From contig NC_135498.1 in assembly GCF_052857255.1 (NCBI RefSeq), forward strand, positions 113,099,723 through 113,163,722: a DNA stretch of 64,000 nucleotides, given 5' to 3'. Under the pieces are notes generated by a model. It worked only from the letters and a program-made list of their open reading frames with translations. It was not told the DNA's origin and did not search any database. A program made the position numbers and the translations under genes. The DNA comes from Amblyomma americanum. Taxonomy: Eukaryota; Arthropoda; Arachnida; Ixodida; Ixodidae. This document shows positions 10,300-22,600 of the stretch, in pieces; position 1 is the first letter of the stretch; every line of letters begins with the position of its first letter.

Positions 10300-10638
10300 G
10301 CCAGGCAGTTGGCAGTTCTACCACTGCAAGGTTCTACGTAGCCGCCGCCGCGACGCCACCTCACGCCTTCTGACCTGCACGTTTTAACTTCGTGCAAGCA
10401 ATTGCCCCCCTCCCACACCAGCTGCCGCATCAGGTTGCATGCGGATGCACCGATCGTCTGCATGAAGCCATTCTCAACTTTACACTCACAAAACCCAGGA
10501 AGCCCTCGTACCACTCCTGGTGCAGTGTTGAGTGTTGAGGCGGTGCAGCGGTTAAGCGGTGCGCCACTGCCCTGCTATGGGAGCTGCTGCCACTGATGTG
10601 GTTTGAGCGATTCAGGTTGCCCTTCCCGAGCAAGCAAT
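10300..10638 (+). repeat. tRNA-like SINE, family S2, copy 1
   Basis: The core CTCGTACCACTCCTGGTGCAG.., GCAGCGGTTAAGCGGTGCGCC, ACTGCCCTGC and GCTCTTCCC-type block recurs at 27375, 52568, 53703 and, inverted, at 55990-56230. The GGTGCAGCGG region is A-box-like. The preceding 10300-10500 also resembles 27215-27375, so the unit may be longer. Just after the CCCTTCCCGAGCAAGCAATTC block it passes directly into a Ruka body. Confidence 0.6.
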
Positions 10639-10797
10639 TCGATGGAGGCGAAATTCTAGTGGCCCGTGAACTGTGCGATGTCAGTGCACATTAAAGAACC
10701 CCAGGTGGCGAAATTTCCGGAGTCCTTCACTACGGCGTCTCTCATAGCTTGAGTCGCTGTGGGGCGTTTAAACCCCTTAAACCAAACCAAACCAAAC
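10639..10797 (+). repeat. Ruka-like SINE body, 5' truncated
   Basis: Begins at TCGATGGAGGCGAAATTCTAG and continues GTGCGATGTCAGTGCAC, TTAAAGAACCCCAGGTGG, TTCCGGAGTCCTTCACTACGG and a (AAACC)n-like tail. This matches 44415-44580. The tRNA-like head is missing and replaced by family S2. Confidence 0.8.
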
Positions 10798-10895
10798 TTC
10801 CTGAGAAACTTCGCGAGACCAAGCATTCATTTAACGGCCATTTCCCAAGTTTAATGAGGACACCATGTTTTATGGGTACCATGTTTTATGGGTAC

Positions 10896-10927
10896 CACAC
10901 ACACGCACGCACGCACGCACTCACGCA

Positions 10928-11000
<73 letters not shown>

Positions 11001-11028
11001 ACGCACACGCACACGCACACGCACACGC

Positions 11029-11075
<47 letters not shown>
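10896..11075 (+). repeat. (AC)n microsatellite with a (CACACG)n core
   Basis: 180 bp of AC dinucleotide with an ACGC start (10899-10930) and a CACACG-type core at about 10990-11035. A 17-bp duplication (ATGTTTTATGGGTACC) precedes it. It lies between a SINE and an inverted SINE. Confidence 0.97.
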
Positions 11076-11077
<2 letters not shown>

Positions 11078-11079
11078 AG

Positions 11080-11352
11080 TGGCTTGGGGAAAGCAAATGG
11101 CACAGTATCTTTCTCACATATCGGCGGACACATGAACCGCGCCATATGAGAAGGGATAAAGGAGGGACTAAGAGAATAAAGGAAGAAAAAGGTGCCGTTT
11201 TGGAGGTCTCCGCAATTATTTCGACCGCTTGGGGATCTTTAACGTGCACTGTCATCAAACAGCGCCCCCAGTACACAGGCGCCATTTCATTTCGCCTGCA
11301 TCGAAACGCTGCCGTCGGAGTCGTGTTGGAACCTTGGTACTCCGGATCAGTA
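11080..11352 (-). repeat. Long Ruka-related SINE (family S1L)
   Basis: Reverse complement shares with 14987-15277 the tRNA-side CTGATCCGGAGTACC, the body GTGCACGTTAAAGATCCCCA, and the long tail ending TTTATCCC, GCGCGGTTCA, GTGTCCGCCGATATGTGAGA. Confidence 0.8.
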
Positions 11353-11881
11353 CCAAAACAATGTAACGTCCACACTCGCGCAGAAAACATGAAACTGCGG
11401 GAAAAAGAAAATAGCATACGCGAAAGAAACCGCAGAGTATGCTGCTGTTTCCGTAAAACCGTAATGGACTTTTCTAGATACGCGCACGCGACTTCAACAA
11501 GAATTGAGCTATAAAGCTAGAAAACCGCAAAAAGTGAATATCTGCAAGACTATAAAGATGAAGCGGAAGGTTCAAATATATGTAGAAGCAAAGCATAACA
11601 ATGCAGAAAATTGCTAAACAAACACGGAAAGAAGGTCCAAGTGATTGCCGCAAAAGATAAAGTGTGAAGAAACCGAGAATATGCCGAAGAAGCAAAAATG
11701 TCCAAACTTTAAATAAACGGGAAATGAAATTCAAAAGAGCTCCGATAAAACTGAAGTGACTGAGATGCTGATGTTTGCAAGCAACAGGGGAAAAATTACT
11801 GACAGCAGTGTAGATTACCTACGTGCCTTGAAGGCGAAACTATTAATTTTTGTAGCCGTAGCTACATTACGGTAGCATTTA
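11353..11881. other. Unassigned sequence
   Basis: No feature supported. Confidence 0.4.
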
Positions 11882-12122
11882 GAGCCTTCATCGTGGCGAC
11901 GCCGCCACCCTGCGGCGGTGCGCAACCCTGTGGCGGTGCGCCACCCTGTGACGGCGCCACCACGCTGTCACGTGGTGCGGAGCAGCTGCCGGTGGCGCGG
12001 CGCCATGGCTAATCACGTGGTTAATCAAGTGGTTGGTCCGTGACCAATTTCCACTCGGCCAGCTCTAGCTATCGCGTCATTCCAGGTTTAACCACAGCTA
12101 AACCACCGCCAATTTTTGTTTA
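11882..12122 (+). repeat. CACGTG-rich dispersed repeat D, copy 1
   Basis: Bounded by GAGCCTTC at the left and GCTAAACCACCGCCAATTTT at the right. It is an inverted match of 13996-14197 (shared CCACTCGGCYAGCT, GTTTAACCASAGCTAAACCACC and GGTTGGTC..GTGA). This copy carries an internal short tandem of GCGGTGCGC/CACCCTGT. It has several TCACGTGG motifs. Confidence 0.7.
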
Positions 12123-13995
12123 TGCTTTCCCATTTCATCCTGTGACACACCTACTTATCAGCACACTGCCCTAAGGCAACCCATGGACTAAGGTCGCATT
12201 TATTCGCCAAAAATCAACGTGGCGTTGAGGCCTATGAGTTGCGTGCTCGGCTGGGAATCTGGAGGCCCTTGGTTCATTTCACCGCGCACCTCCGGCAGAA
12301 ACATTTTTCTTTTCTGATGGCGTTATTGAGCGTTTTTGGAGCACTTTTCCTGGACGCTGATACCGCTGGGTTTCCTTGCTACTGGACCATATAAGCCTTT
12401 CGCTTTAATACAATGTTGCGTGAAAAGGGGCCAAAGCCTGTAGCTTAACCCTGCGAGGAAATTTATTTCCGGCGTCGAAGGGAACTATTGTGGTGTCGAA
12501 GAGAAAACTGAGTTGCAGGCTGTGCTTCTTCACTAGTGCATATTTTCTGCGCTGCCAGCACGCCGGTAAACACGTCCGCAAGGAGCTCCGCACTGCGCTG
12601 CGACACCTGGTTGCCCAGATTGAAAATAACCGGAAAGAGCTCAGCGACTAGGCAGTGTCAAGTAGACGCGAATGTTCAGAAGCTGTCGGCGTGGTCAAAG
12701 CGCAAACTCAAACCCAACTTACAGCACTGCAGGCGTCTTGCAGCAAATCGCAACTCGCCCAAACCCGTGCCAAGACGTCTAGAAACGATAAACCATACGT
12801 AAGGCTCGGACTACGGGAAAATTACCAAGGAGGTGTCTCTGACACAGGAAGCAAAATATCCTATCATAGATAGTAAACTCAAGAATAGGAGTGACAACCA
12901 TCTAAATATATGGCAATAGTATTGTAGAGGGCGTAAGAGGAAACAGGGCAACTTACACTAGTATTTTAGTACCAGAGGGAATAAGCCAGATATCCGGGCG
13001 CTTCAGGAAACCACTTCATTAGCCAGACTAACAAGGTATGCAATACAGACACACCAGGAAGGCAAGAGAGTGTGTACACTGGTCAGGAAAGACATAACCG
13101 CTGTGCAACACGAGATCGAGGAACCAACGGCAGATTACATGCTGAGAGAAATCTTGCCGCATAACAGAAAGAGAAAGAGCACGTTCATACCTAACCTTTA
13201 CTGTAAACCAAAGGAGAAGGACAGGAAGCAATAAGTTAGTCATATTGAGGTACTTCAACCTGGCCAGCCCGGTATGGGACTGCGCGCAGGAATGCAGGCG
13301 GGGTTGGAGAGTACACAACATCATGTTAAGGGAGGGCTTTACACTTATCACGCACCCCACGGGGCCTACACGAAAGGGCAATAGCATAACGAGGGACAAA
13401 CTCCCTGATCTAACAATTGTCAGAAACATAGGCACGCAGAATATTAAAGTACAGAAGAGAACCTAGGAAGCGACATGAACACATTAGAAATAATTCGAAA
13501 AAATAAATTCACAAGAAAGCTCAAGGAGGTAAAAAACTAATTGGGATGCGGTTAGGGAGCTCAGAGGGTATAGAGACGGTGCGGAAATTAGGAAATTTGA
13601 AGGATGGTTAGATTATCTTCAAGCGGACATACAAAACAAAAAAATACAATGGAGGTACAGACAAACATGGAAAACCCGGCGGTAGATAAACACCTGATGC
13701 ACCCGTGGGAGGCGGATAAAATATGTTACGCAGTGGAAAAGGCAAAAGCACAATCAAAAGTTACATTCCTGAATAGCGAAGCTAACCCAGCAGGCAGAGG
13801 AGTATGTTGCAGAGCTGTGCAAACAAAATTGGCACTAGGTATGCTGCAGCATGCAAGACGCCCTCGGGATGTCGAGAACATGGAATCTGCTTAAATACAT
13901 TATAGACCCACATCACACTAGGCGCGAACAATGCAAAACTGTGCAGAAAATTATACGGGATCGCAAGGAAAAGGAAGGGGCCCTAATCAAGCAAA

Positions 13996-14197
13996 TAAAA
14001 GAAAAAAATTCGCGGTGGTTTAGCTCTGGTTAAACCTGGAGTGACGAGATAGCTACAGCTAGCCGAGTGGAACTTGCTCACGTGACCAAACACCTGACGA
14101 ACCACGTGATCAGCCACTGCGCCGCACCACCAGCAGGTGGTGCGCATCACGTGACCAACCGCATGACAGCGTGGCGGCGCTGCCACGCCGAAGGCTC
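13996..14197 (-). repeat. Repeat D copy 2, inside LINE C
   Basis: Inverted relative to 11882-12122 with the same terminal blocks (GCGGTGGTTTAGCTCTGG at the left, GAAGGCTC at the right). It interrupts LINE C between a K-rich linker (IKQIKEK) and the region before RT. Carries CACGTG three times. Confidence 0.7.
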
Positions 14198-14986
14198 GGA
14201 AAGCTACCACTACAAAATACGTAATCAGAGAGAGAAGCAAGACCACCTGCCCTATAGATGGGCAGAACATGAGGAACTAGACTCGGAAATAACGGAAGAT
14301 GAAGACTGGGAGGCCCTAGTTACGCTGCGAAAAAACCCGACCCCGGGGAAGGATCGGATAATCAACAAGGCTCTAACCAATCTTGATGAATATGCAATAA
14401 CCGAGCTCACTGCCCAAGCAGCACAAGTCATCGGCCCAATATTGCAACAGGATGGTCCCACTGTGGTCCTTTGTAGAGCCGGCCTTTGCGAATACGGCTC
14501 CAACTTTGGGCTAATTACTTGTGCTGCTTGGGTGCGTACTTTAACAAATGCTGGCATGAAGGCGTGATCCCACACGCATGGAAGGACGCAGAAGTCAGAC
14601 TCATACCAAAACCCGGGAACAAACCAGGAATTGCAAACCTCAGGCCAATATCACTGACATCATAAGTGGGAAAGCTGATGAAACACATCACCCTGGAAAG
14701 ACTGCACAGACACATGGAAGAAGACGGCATGCTTTCAGACACAACGTTTGGATTCGGACAGCACTCATCTACACTGGAAGCAATAATGCAGCTTAAAGAA
14801 GAAATAATTGCAAAGGTAATAAGAGACCTATCAAGGCAATATTAGCATTTGCCTTTAAGAGAGCATTCGACAATGTAAAACATGAAGTCATACTGCACAA
14901 ATTAAAATACAAAAATTGTGGCAGAAGAATATATGACTACGTTAGAGACATTCTTAGCGACAGAACAGCAAATATAACCAAAGGGG

Positions 14987-15277
14987 TACCCGCCGAAGTG
15001 GCTGAGTGGTTAGGGCGCTCGGCTACTGATCCGGAGTACCCGGGTTTAAACCCGACCGAAACGCATAGGCACCCGTGGGCTGTGCGATGTCAGTGCACGT
15101 TAAAGATCCCCAGGTGGCTGAAATTATTCCGGAGCCCTCCACTATGGCATCTCTTTCTTAATTTCTTCTCTTAGTCAGTCCTTTATCCCTTACATTACGG
15201 CGCGGTTCAGGTGTCCGCCGATATGTGAGACAGATTCTGCTCCATTTCATTTCCACAAAAGCTAATTTTCAATTTTC
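14987..15277 (+). mobile_element. S1L SINE inserted in the LINE C RT
   Basis: tRNA-like head: A box TGGCTGAGTGG and a B-box-like GGGTTTAAACCC. Then the GTGCGATGTCAGTGCACG body and the long tail GCGCGGTTCAGGTGTCCGCC. It is flanked by AACCAAAGGGG (14976-14986) and AACCACAGGGG (15278-15288), a target duplication with one mismatch. The LINE RT reads on across it (TANIT..GEVRPEQIQLGSK). Confidence 0.85.
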
Positions 15278-16566
15278 AACCACAGGGGAAGTCAGGCCAG
15301 AACAGATCCAGCTAGGCAGTAAGAGCACACCGGAAGAAGTGGAACTGTCGCCCATGGTATTCAAAATAATGATAAGGAACTTGCCAGCTAAATTAGCAGG
15401 AATAGAGTCGATTACACAAACCCTCTACGCCGACGACATCCCAATGTGGAAGAGTAGCGGATTTGACGAAGCAGCTAACGTGCTGCAGCAGTGCGCAGAG
15501 ACGTGCGGAGTCGAGTGCTCGCCACAAAAGTTCGAATTATTACTTATTAGGAAGAAAAAACGTGCAGAGGAAAACGACTCCAATAATCATGTAGAATCGG
15601 GTGAGAACATATAACAATTGCCAACACCATTAAGATACTGGGCATGCACATCGAAGCGGATACTGGAAACGTCACGGCACTCAAGAAGCTCACCGACCCC
15701 ACCAATCAAGTATTACGACTGATAAAGCGAATCATGAACAAGAAACATGGGATGAAGGAAAAGGATGCGGTTAAGCTTACAGGACTTTATTATTACCATA
15801 ATCACGTACGCAATGCCCTACAGTTCGCCAAATACCAGCGAGAAAGAAAAGATCTTTGTCATCAACACGAACCGGAAGGAAAGTATTGGAAACGCTTAGC
15901 ATTAAGCCATTAGAGCAGAATAAGAACGAGGACCTACGCAAGGAACTCAGGAAAAGAATAAAAATCTTGCAGGTACCAAAATAATATGCATCCCGAATAC
16001 CAGAAATCAAGAAGAGCAGAAAGAACAAGAGAGAGAGAGGATTTATTGACGGGAAAGGCAGAGAGCTTCGCCTGAAAGATAAATATCTGGCCTCTAGTCT
16101 ACACCGAGGAACGGGAAGAGGATAAAAAAGAGGATCACGATGGGAAATTTTGATGATGGAAGGAGGCAGATGAAAAATACATAGGAAAAACAAGGCCCAC
16201 TTTCTAACATCAGAAACGCGTGATAAGATCCGTGTCGCTTAAAAAGCTTGAGAGCGCTCGCGTTGCCTGTGCAGTTTTCAAACAATCTGGCCAAACGGCG
16301 AGGATCAAATCATCCGAGAGGGGCCTTGTGCCCATGACTTCAAAGCTGACGCGAGCACGAGTCTTTCACGTGCATGTGCTAGACACACCACTAAAACACG
16401 TTCTATGTTTCTAGCACGCCACATGTGGTGCAGTCCGGGGAGTCTGCTTGTCTTATTAAGTGTAAGTATTTGCGCGTGAAGGCAACGTTTAAACGTAATC
16501 TATGGATTATGCATGCAATAGGGCGTAGTATTCCGCGAGGAACAGAAAGGTCATCGCCGGATCTAG

Positions 16567-17242
16567 TCATTGAAGGCGGATGTGTCGACTGTCTGGCAGG
16601 GCCCAGTACCTAGGCGTCACACTCCTCACTGATTCCGAAAGGAGACAAGTGGTGTCCAGTCTAGAGAACAGCGCAGCTGTACGCAGGCCACTGCTGAAGG
16701 TGCTCCTTGCTTCAGAGTCGGCGGTCTCTTTTCCATCGAGTCTGCGGTGTCCGGGGATCCACTGGAACACTGTACGGTGGCCCTTTTCCTGAGCAGGTGA
16801 CAGGAGACTAATGATATCAAGAGCCAGACCTTGGTAGGCGGCGTTGCATAGGAAGCATCCCAAAATTTGCCGCGCAGGTTTACAGTCAGTGAAAATGCAC
16901 CACTCCTGAGGCCGTTCAGATGTGGCGAATCGCTTCCCGGAGGCACGCAAGCTCTGCAGCGGTTGAAATAGACTTGTGTCCTAAAATGAATCTGCGGGTC
17001 GTCTGCTGAGCGGGAATTATGAAAGCTGCTGCGGATGCCTTTGGTGACTCAGATCCATCTGTGTAGACGCGGACACTCTTTTGGTATTCTGACCAGATGT
17101 AGGCAAGAGCAAGTTGCTTCAGTCCGCTAAACGGCATCGCAGATTTCTGGGTTATGCCAGGAACATGCAGGCATACTGAAGGCTGAGCCATCACCCATGG
17201 TAGCTGCAAGAGATGATAAGGCAAGGCGTCGTCTGATGGCAA
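16567..17242 (-). pseudogene. LINE A RNase H domain
   Basis: The first Asp lies in RVYTDGSESPKASAAAFI, the Glu in STAAELACLREAIRHI, the second Asp in CIFTDCKPARQIL, and the final His/Asp in VFQWIPGHRRLDGKETADSEA. The domain is spread over two frames that overlap at 16916-16950, so one frameshift separates the Glu and second-Asp boxes. Confidence 0.8.
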
Positions 17243-17588
17243 TTCGGATCTATAGAAGCGTAGTAGACGTGAAGGACTGCTGTCCGGTCGCTCATCAAAA
17301 ATCTTAGTCAGCGGGTGAGAGTGGTGCCGTGTAAGCGCGCGTAAATATACACGAAGTGGGTTCGTGTGACAGGTAGATCATTATTGGGCACGCACAAGAT
17401 TCCTCAATTGTGCCTTTGTTCAAGGCACAACGTGGTAATCCGAGGCATATCTTGAGCACTTGTGCTTGGACACTCTAATATCCGCAAGCATGAAAAGCTC
17501 ATGGTAGAGTACACGAAGGCTGTAACGAGTGTAGCCTATAAAGAGAGTATAGTAAAGTCTTAGCAAGGAATGCTCCGTTGGGCCCCCT

Positions 17589-18690
17589 TTAAATACCTGC
17601 TACGAAGTGAAGGACATGGCAAAAAAGAGTGAGTCTTTTCTTTAGCATACTTCTATGCCTCGACCATGACAGATCGTGGTCAATGATAATGCCCAAAATC
17701 TGTGGTGGGGGACATGGTATTGCAACCCCTTGGAGTGTTACCGGGTAGAGGCAGACAGACTTGCGCGTGAATGCGACCATTGCACATTTTTCAGCTGCTG
17801 AGTGCAAACCCTGACGTCGTAGGTACCTTGAAGTAGATGACACTGCACGCTGTAATCTCGCGCGCATTTGCGGACGTGTGGAAACCGACGCTCAGATGCA
17901 GATATCATCAGCGTAGGCACTGATGTGAATGTGAGTGGGAAGTTCACTCACCAGTTCAATCAATGCCACGTTAAATAGGGTTGGGCTGAGAAATCCTCCC
18001 TCAGGAACTCCACGGCGAACCTGATGACGCGTAGTCTCTCCATCAGGCGTAGACATGTAAACGGACCGTCCGTTGAGGTGGCTCACAATCGATGTGTACA
18101 TCCGACCGCCAACGCCTATGTCGTCAAGGGCATCAAGGATAGCGTCATGAAGTACATTATCGTAGGCCCCTTTGATGTCCAAGAAGACAGCAGCGACGAC
18201 TCGGCGACTACGTTTTTCATGCTACACTGTCGATATGAGGTCGATTACGCTGTCAATCGAAGAACGTCCCTTTTGGGAACCCGGTCATCATGTCCGAATA
18301 GAGAGCATTCTGCTCTAAGAACCATTCGAGCCGCGCCAGAACCATTCGCTCCATAACCTTACTGACGCAGATTGCTAGTGCAACTGGCAGATATGAGGTA
18401 AGCTCATAACGAGGCTTTCCAGGCTTCAAAAGAGCAACAAGGCGGCTGATCTCCAAGTGTTCTGGAGCGATTGCGGAAGTCCATGTATCATTGTAGTAAC
18501 TGAGCAGCACAGTTCGGCCTTCCATGCCAAGGTGAGAGAGAGACAGTACGAAATCCCGTCAGGACCAGGTGTAGATGTGCGCCTACACGAGGAAAGAGCA
18601 GCTTCCAGCTCAGGCATTGTGTATAGAATGTCGTAGTGGTCGTCTCGTGAAGGTGGCACAAAAGCTCCAAACTGTGGTATTCAGAACGCG
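17589..18690 (-). pseudogene. LINE A reverse transcriptase
   Basis: Pieces in three frames: RRTSTPGPDGIS and WKAELC (18426-18659), ISRLVALLKPGKPRYELTSY and ..CVSKVMERM (18253-18525), DIKGAYDNV, RRGVPEGGFLSPTLFNV and AYADDICI (17892-18182), then the thumb (17589-17867). The catalytic YADD is intact, but at least three frameshifts break the frame. In GVPQGS the Q-G is changed to E-G. Confidence 0.82.
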
Positions 18691-19502
18691 ACCTACTTGA
18701 TTATCTGAAACTACAAGGTGTACTGCACGTGAAACGATTTGTGCGTCGTGTGGAGTTTCCAGGAAAAGAATGGGCTGCGAAACCTACCAACTCTATGGTG
18801 TTGACATTCGCTCCCAACTCAGAGCGCCCCGAAAAAATTGATTTGGGATTCACAAAACACGCAGTTGCAGATTTCACTGAAGCTCCTCCACGGTGTTTTA
18901 GATGCCAACGGTTTGCGCACGTGGCCAAAGTTTGCACAAAGGATCGACGCTGTAAGCGGTGCGGAGGCGACCACGACTTTAAAACCTGCAGGGCAGATTT
19001 TGCTTGCGCCAATTGCGGTGGCGATCATCCAGCGAGTTTCGGAGGCTGCCCCTTTCATGTGAGCGCTCTGCACCATCGGATGTCCTTTATTGCTGGTCCA
19101 AAAACCCCACCGACTGAGACGCCTGTCCCTGGATTAGACGAGTTCCCAGTATTGGAGTCTGATGTTGTTGCGTTGTCCAACAATGCCCCTAAGAGACTTG
19201 AGTCCAGCAAGACGCCAAGGCCCAGTGCGCGCGAGTCGACTGTTCGACCTCCAGCAAAAAGTGTCCATGTTCTTGAGCGGCCGGATCACAGCCAGACTCC
19301 ACGGCAAGGGGGACCCTCATATGCACAAGTGACAAAAAAACCAGGTACTGCGGCCAAGAGTGTGTCCCAGTCGGCATCTTTTATCGATGTTGTAAGTGAG
19401 TGCGTTGCGCAAAATAAGGAGCTCAAAAATCAAGGTATGTCTGACCTTCATGTTTTGGGGCCCTGCGTTCACATGTTCCAGCGATGGCGCCTGGGAGCCT
19501 GA
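18676..19502 (+). pseudogene. LINE B ORF1 (Gag-like, CCHC), N-terminus missing
   Basis: Open from the insertion point to a stop at 19500-19502. It has three clustered zinc knuckles: CFRCQRFAHVAKVC, CKRCGGDHDFKTC and CANCGGDHPASFGGC. A Pro/Ser-rich tail with SYAQVTKKP follows. This is the RNA-binding protein of I-clade LINEs. There is no proper ATG start, because the 5' end was never copied. Confidence 0.85.
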
Positions 19503-19609
19503 AGAACTTCCTACAGATGGTGCTTTGTTTTGAGTCCCTATTTTCCACCTTCGCAGCAAACGTCCTGGCGAACTAAAATACATGGGGCTGAACCTCGTGG
19601 ATCTCATAT

Positions 19610-22600
19610 GCACCGAAAAGTGCCGTTTATATTGCAGTGGAACAGCGCTGGGATTATAAGTCGGTTAGCAGAACTCAAACTATTCTTCAAAGAGACTTGT
19701 GTTCCAGTATTGGCCCCGTCAGAAGCTGGCCTGTCAAGCGGGAGATGTTTGACTTGATATGTCGCCCATAAAAACTGCAGCATAAAGTCATTTCCTGCAG
19801 GAAGAACTGCGCTTTACATAAGAAGAGAAATACCACATGTTTCTCTAAGCGTTGCCGATCTTTGCACGGGTGACATTGAGGTAGCGGCTGCAAGAATACA
19901 GCTCGGCTCTCGAACCCATTCTATTGCATCCGTGTACGTGTCTCCGCGGAAGAAGGTAGCATTAGATTTGTTTCTACAGCAGCTCTGCGACCGCTTCCCA
20001 GCACCTAGATTCATCTGCGGTGATTTCAATGCCCATCAAGCCATTTGGGGACACCGGAACACGGATTCCCGTGGACGCAAACTTGTAGAGGTTATTGACA
20101 GTTTGGACCTGTGTGTTGCCAATGACGGAAGCCCCACTTTTTTCCGGCCTCCAGCCTCAGCGACAGCTGTAGACCTGACACTGCATTCACCTGACGTCCA
20201 CGTGAGTTGGTCAACAGCACCCGACCGCATGGGATGTGATCACTATCCGATTTTTGTGTTTGCTGCCGACTTTCGTATGCATGCTCCTAAAATTAGCAAC
20301 GTCGTCAACTGCGACGAGTACAGAAAGTACCTAGAACGTGTTTCTGGTGATGTTGACAAAATGATTTCTAGTAAGCCAGCAGCAACTACGGCGGTCAAGT
20401 TACCTGATTATTTTCCGGCCCCGTATTTAAAACTCAGGAACCTTTGCGCAGCGAGAAGAATGACGGAGCGTCAACTCGTGCGGAAGAAGGACGACAGGCA
20501 ACTGAAGACGACCTTCTATAGGCTGAATTCTGCTATTAGACGGCACACGAACAAGCTGTACAGGTAGCAATGGGCCTCATTCTGTGCTAGTTTCACTGTG
20601 TTCTCACCGATAACGAGAATATGGCGAGATATTGGCAGCCTTGCTGGAGAATCTCGCCCTTCGAATCCTTTTGAAGCTCTTGCAATACGCAAGGAAAAAC
20701 CTATTGCGTACTTGGCAGAGGAATTTGCGGACGCACTCGTACGCGCTGATTCTGGAATAAATATATATTCACCACCTGCTTCCTCCAGGTGTATCATGGA
20801 CGTCCCGTTCACACTTCGTGAGCTTCAGACTGCGCTCAGTGGCCTGCGGCGCCGGTCTTCACCAGGTTCCGATGGCATCACCAATGAAATGCTGAATAAT
20901 CTGGCCTTGCAACTCAGAAAGGAGCTCCGCAACTTCATCAATCGAGTTTGGGAGACTGGCGATGTTCCTCCGTCATGGAAGGTGGCACACGTAGTTCCGG
21001 AACTGAAGCCTAGCAAAGACATGACAGACCTTGCCTCGTATCGCCCAGTGTCATTGACCTCCTGTGTAGCTAAGTTGATGGATAAGCTGGTAAATGAACG
21101 CTTATCATGGTGGCTTGAGGACAGCAAGGCACTACCATCCTGTATGACAGGATTCCGCCGAGGTCTTAGTGCCCAAGATAGCGTCCTAGACTTGATCAGT
21201 CACATTGAACACCAGAGAGCTTTCGGCCTTTCCACCTTAGCCATTTTTCTTGATGTTGCGAAAGCTTACAACGTGCTTCAGAGCTCAATTCTAAACAGTT
21301 TGCAAGGCATGGGCATACAGGGCCATATGTTAAAATTCCTTTACAAGTTTATAAGTGATCGCGCGGTTCGTGTACGGTTAGGGAGTACGTTAAGCACCAA
21401 AAGGGTTCTGTCACGAGGTGTGCCTAAAGGAAGTGTTCTTTCCCCCACGCTCTTTAACGCCGTAATGGCTGACCTACCCGATTCGTTGAAAAAAGTTGCA
21501 GGCAAGTGCGTATGTCACTTTATGCTGACGACATCTGTATTTGGATTACTGGCTACCAACACAAGTGATTAGCCCTGATAGCTCGACAGGCTATACTTTC
21601 GGCACAAGCTTACCTTCAAGGTGTGGGGTTGTCTTTGTCAGTGGACAAATCCGGCTTTATTCTGTTTCCAGGTGTAGTAAGACGTCAAGCGCGGTTGAAG
21701 ATAGACCTCGGTCACTCTTGCATCCGTCAATTCAATCACGCGCGTTTCCTGGGCGTCATTATTGACTCCCGTCTACAGTGGCGAAAAGCTGTAGACGCGA
21801 TTGTTTCATCTATATCTTCTCGTCTCAATGTGATCCGTAGAATTGCACGTGAGCAATGGGGAAACCATCCTTCTTCAATGGTCAAACTTCATGAAGCGCT
21901 GGTGGTCAGCCGGGTAATGTGTCAATTACCTTTAATTTCCCCCTCGCCATCACAACCTCAGCGTCTCGAAGTTGTCCGCAGAAAGGGCCTAAGAAGAGCC
22001 ATTGGAGTTCCCCAGGCAGCTGTGAATAAGGCAGTACTTCATGAGTCCCCATCAAAACCTCTTAGCCTTATCGCTTCTCAGAGACTATTAATGCATCTTG
22101 ACCGCTTAGGAGAGACGGTAGCTGGGCGATCCCTTCTCCAGCGGCTCTGCAAGAGATATGAGTCGAAGGCTTACTTGGCACTCAATACTCTTAGTTCTTT
22201 AGACATTAATGTCCGAAGGCAAAGGAAACGGTTGAAACACCCCTGGTCTTTTCCGACCCTCGACTGTAAGGTCACAATTCCCCATGTGAGCGCAAATCGC
22301 AGCTCTCCTTTGGCAGCAACGTGTTCGCTTGTACTGGAATACTTGGAAACAGAGTATGCCTGCCATCTTCAAATTTTCACGGATGGTTCTGTGGACAAGG
22401 TCAAACAAGCTAGCGCAGCGGCTTTTTACATTCCTTGTTTGGACTGTAAGTGGTCCGTACGTTGTACTGCTGTTGTATCCTCCATAATGGCTGAAAGTGT
22501 TGCTATTGAGGCCGCTTTACGGAAGTTAGGGTCTTGTCCGGCTCAACCTGTTGTCATCCTAACTGATTCAAAATCTGCCCTTGAGAGGTTAGAGCGCGGA

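Larger units (their letters stand above)
12600..16025 (+). mobile_element. RNase-H-type (I-like) LINE C, degraded, with two insertions
   Basis: In order on the plus strand: a possible ORF1 tail (about 12600-12880), the endonuclease start (IWQ..CRG, about 12915, with a stop in place of the W), P.DIRALQET, VCTLVRKDIT, GLYTY/PTRKGNSITRD-type endonuclease end (to about 13440), then RT (about 14320-15560) with NPTPGKDRI, PKPGNKPG..LRPISLTS, AF..AFDNV, ELSPMVFKIM and LYADDI. Many stops and frameshifts are present. Repeat D (13996-14197) and a SINE (14987-15277) interrupt it. It stops near 16025, where LINE A's 3' end abuts. Confidence 0.8.

Noticed and set aside
10749..11149. Long HTHTHT/CVCVCV frames on both strands
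   Set aside because: They are translations of the (AC)n microsatellite in every frame, not proteins.
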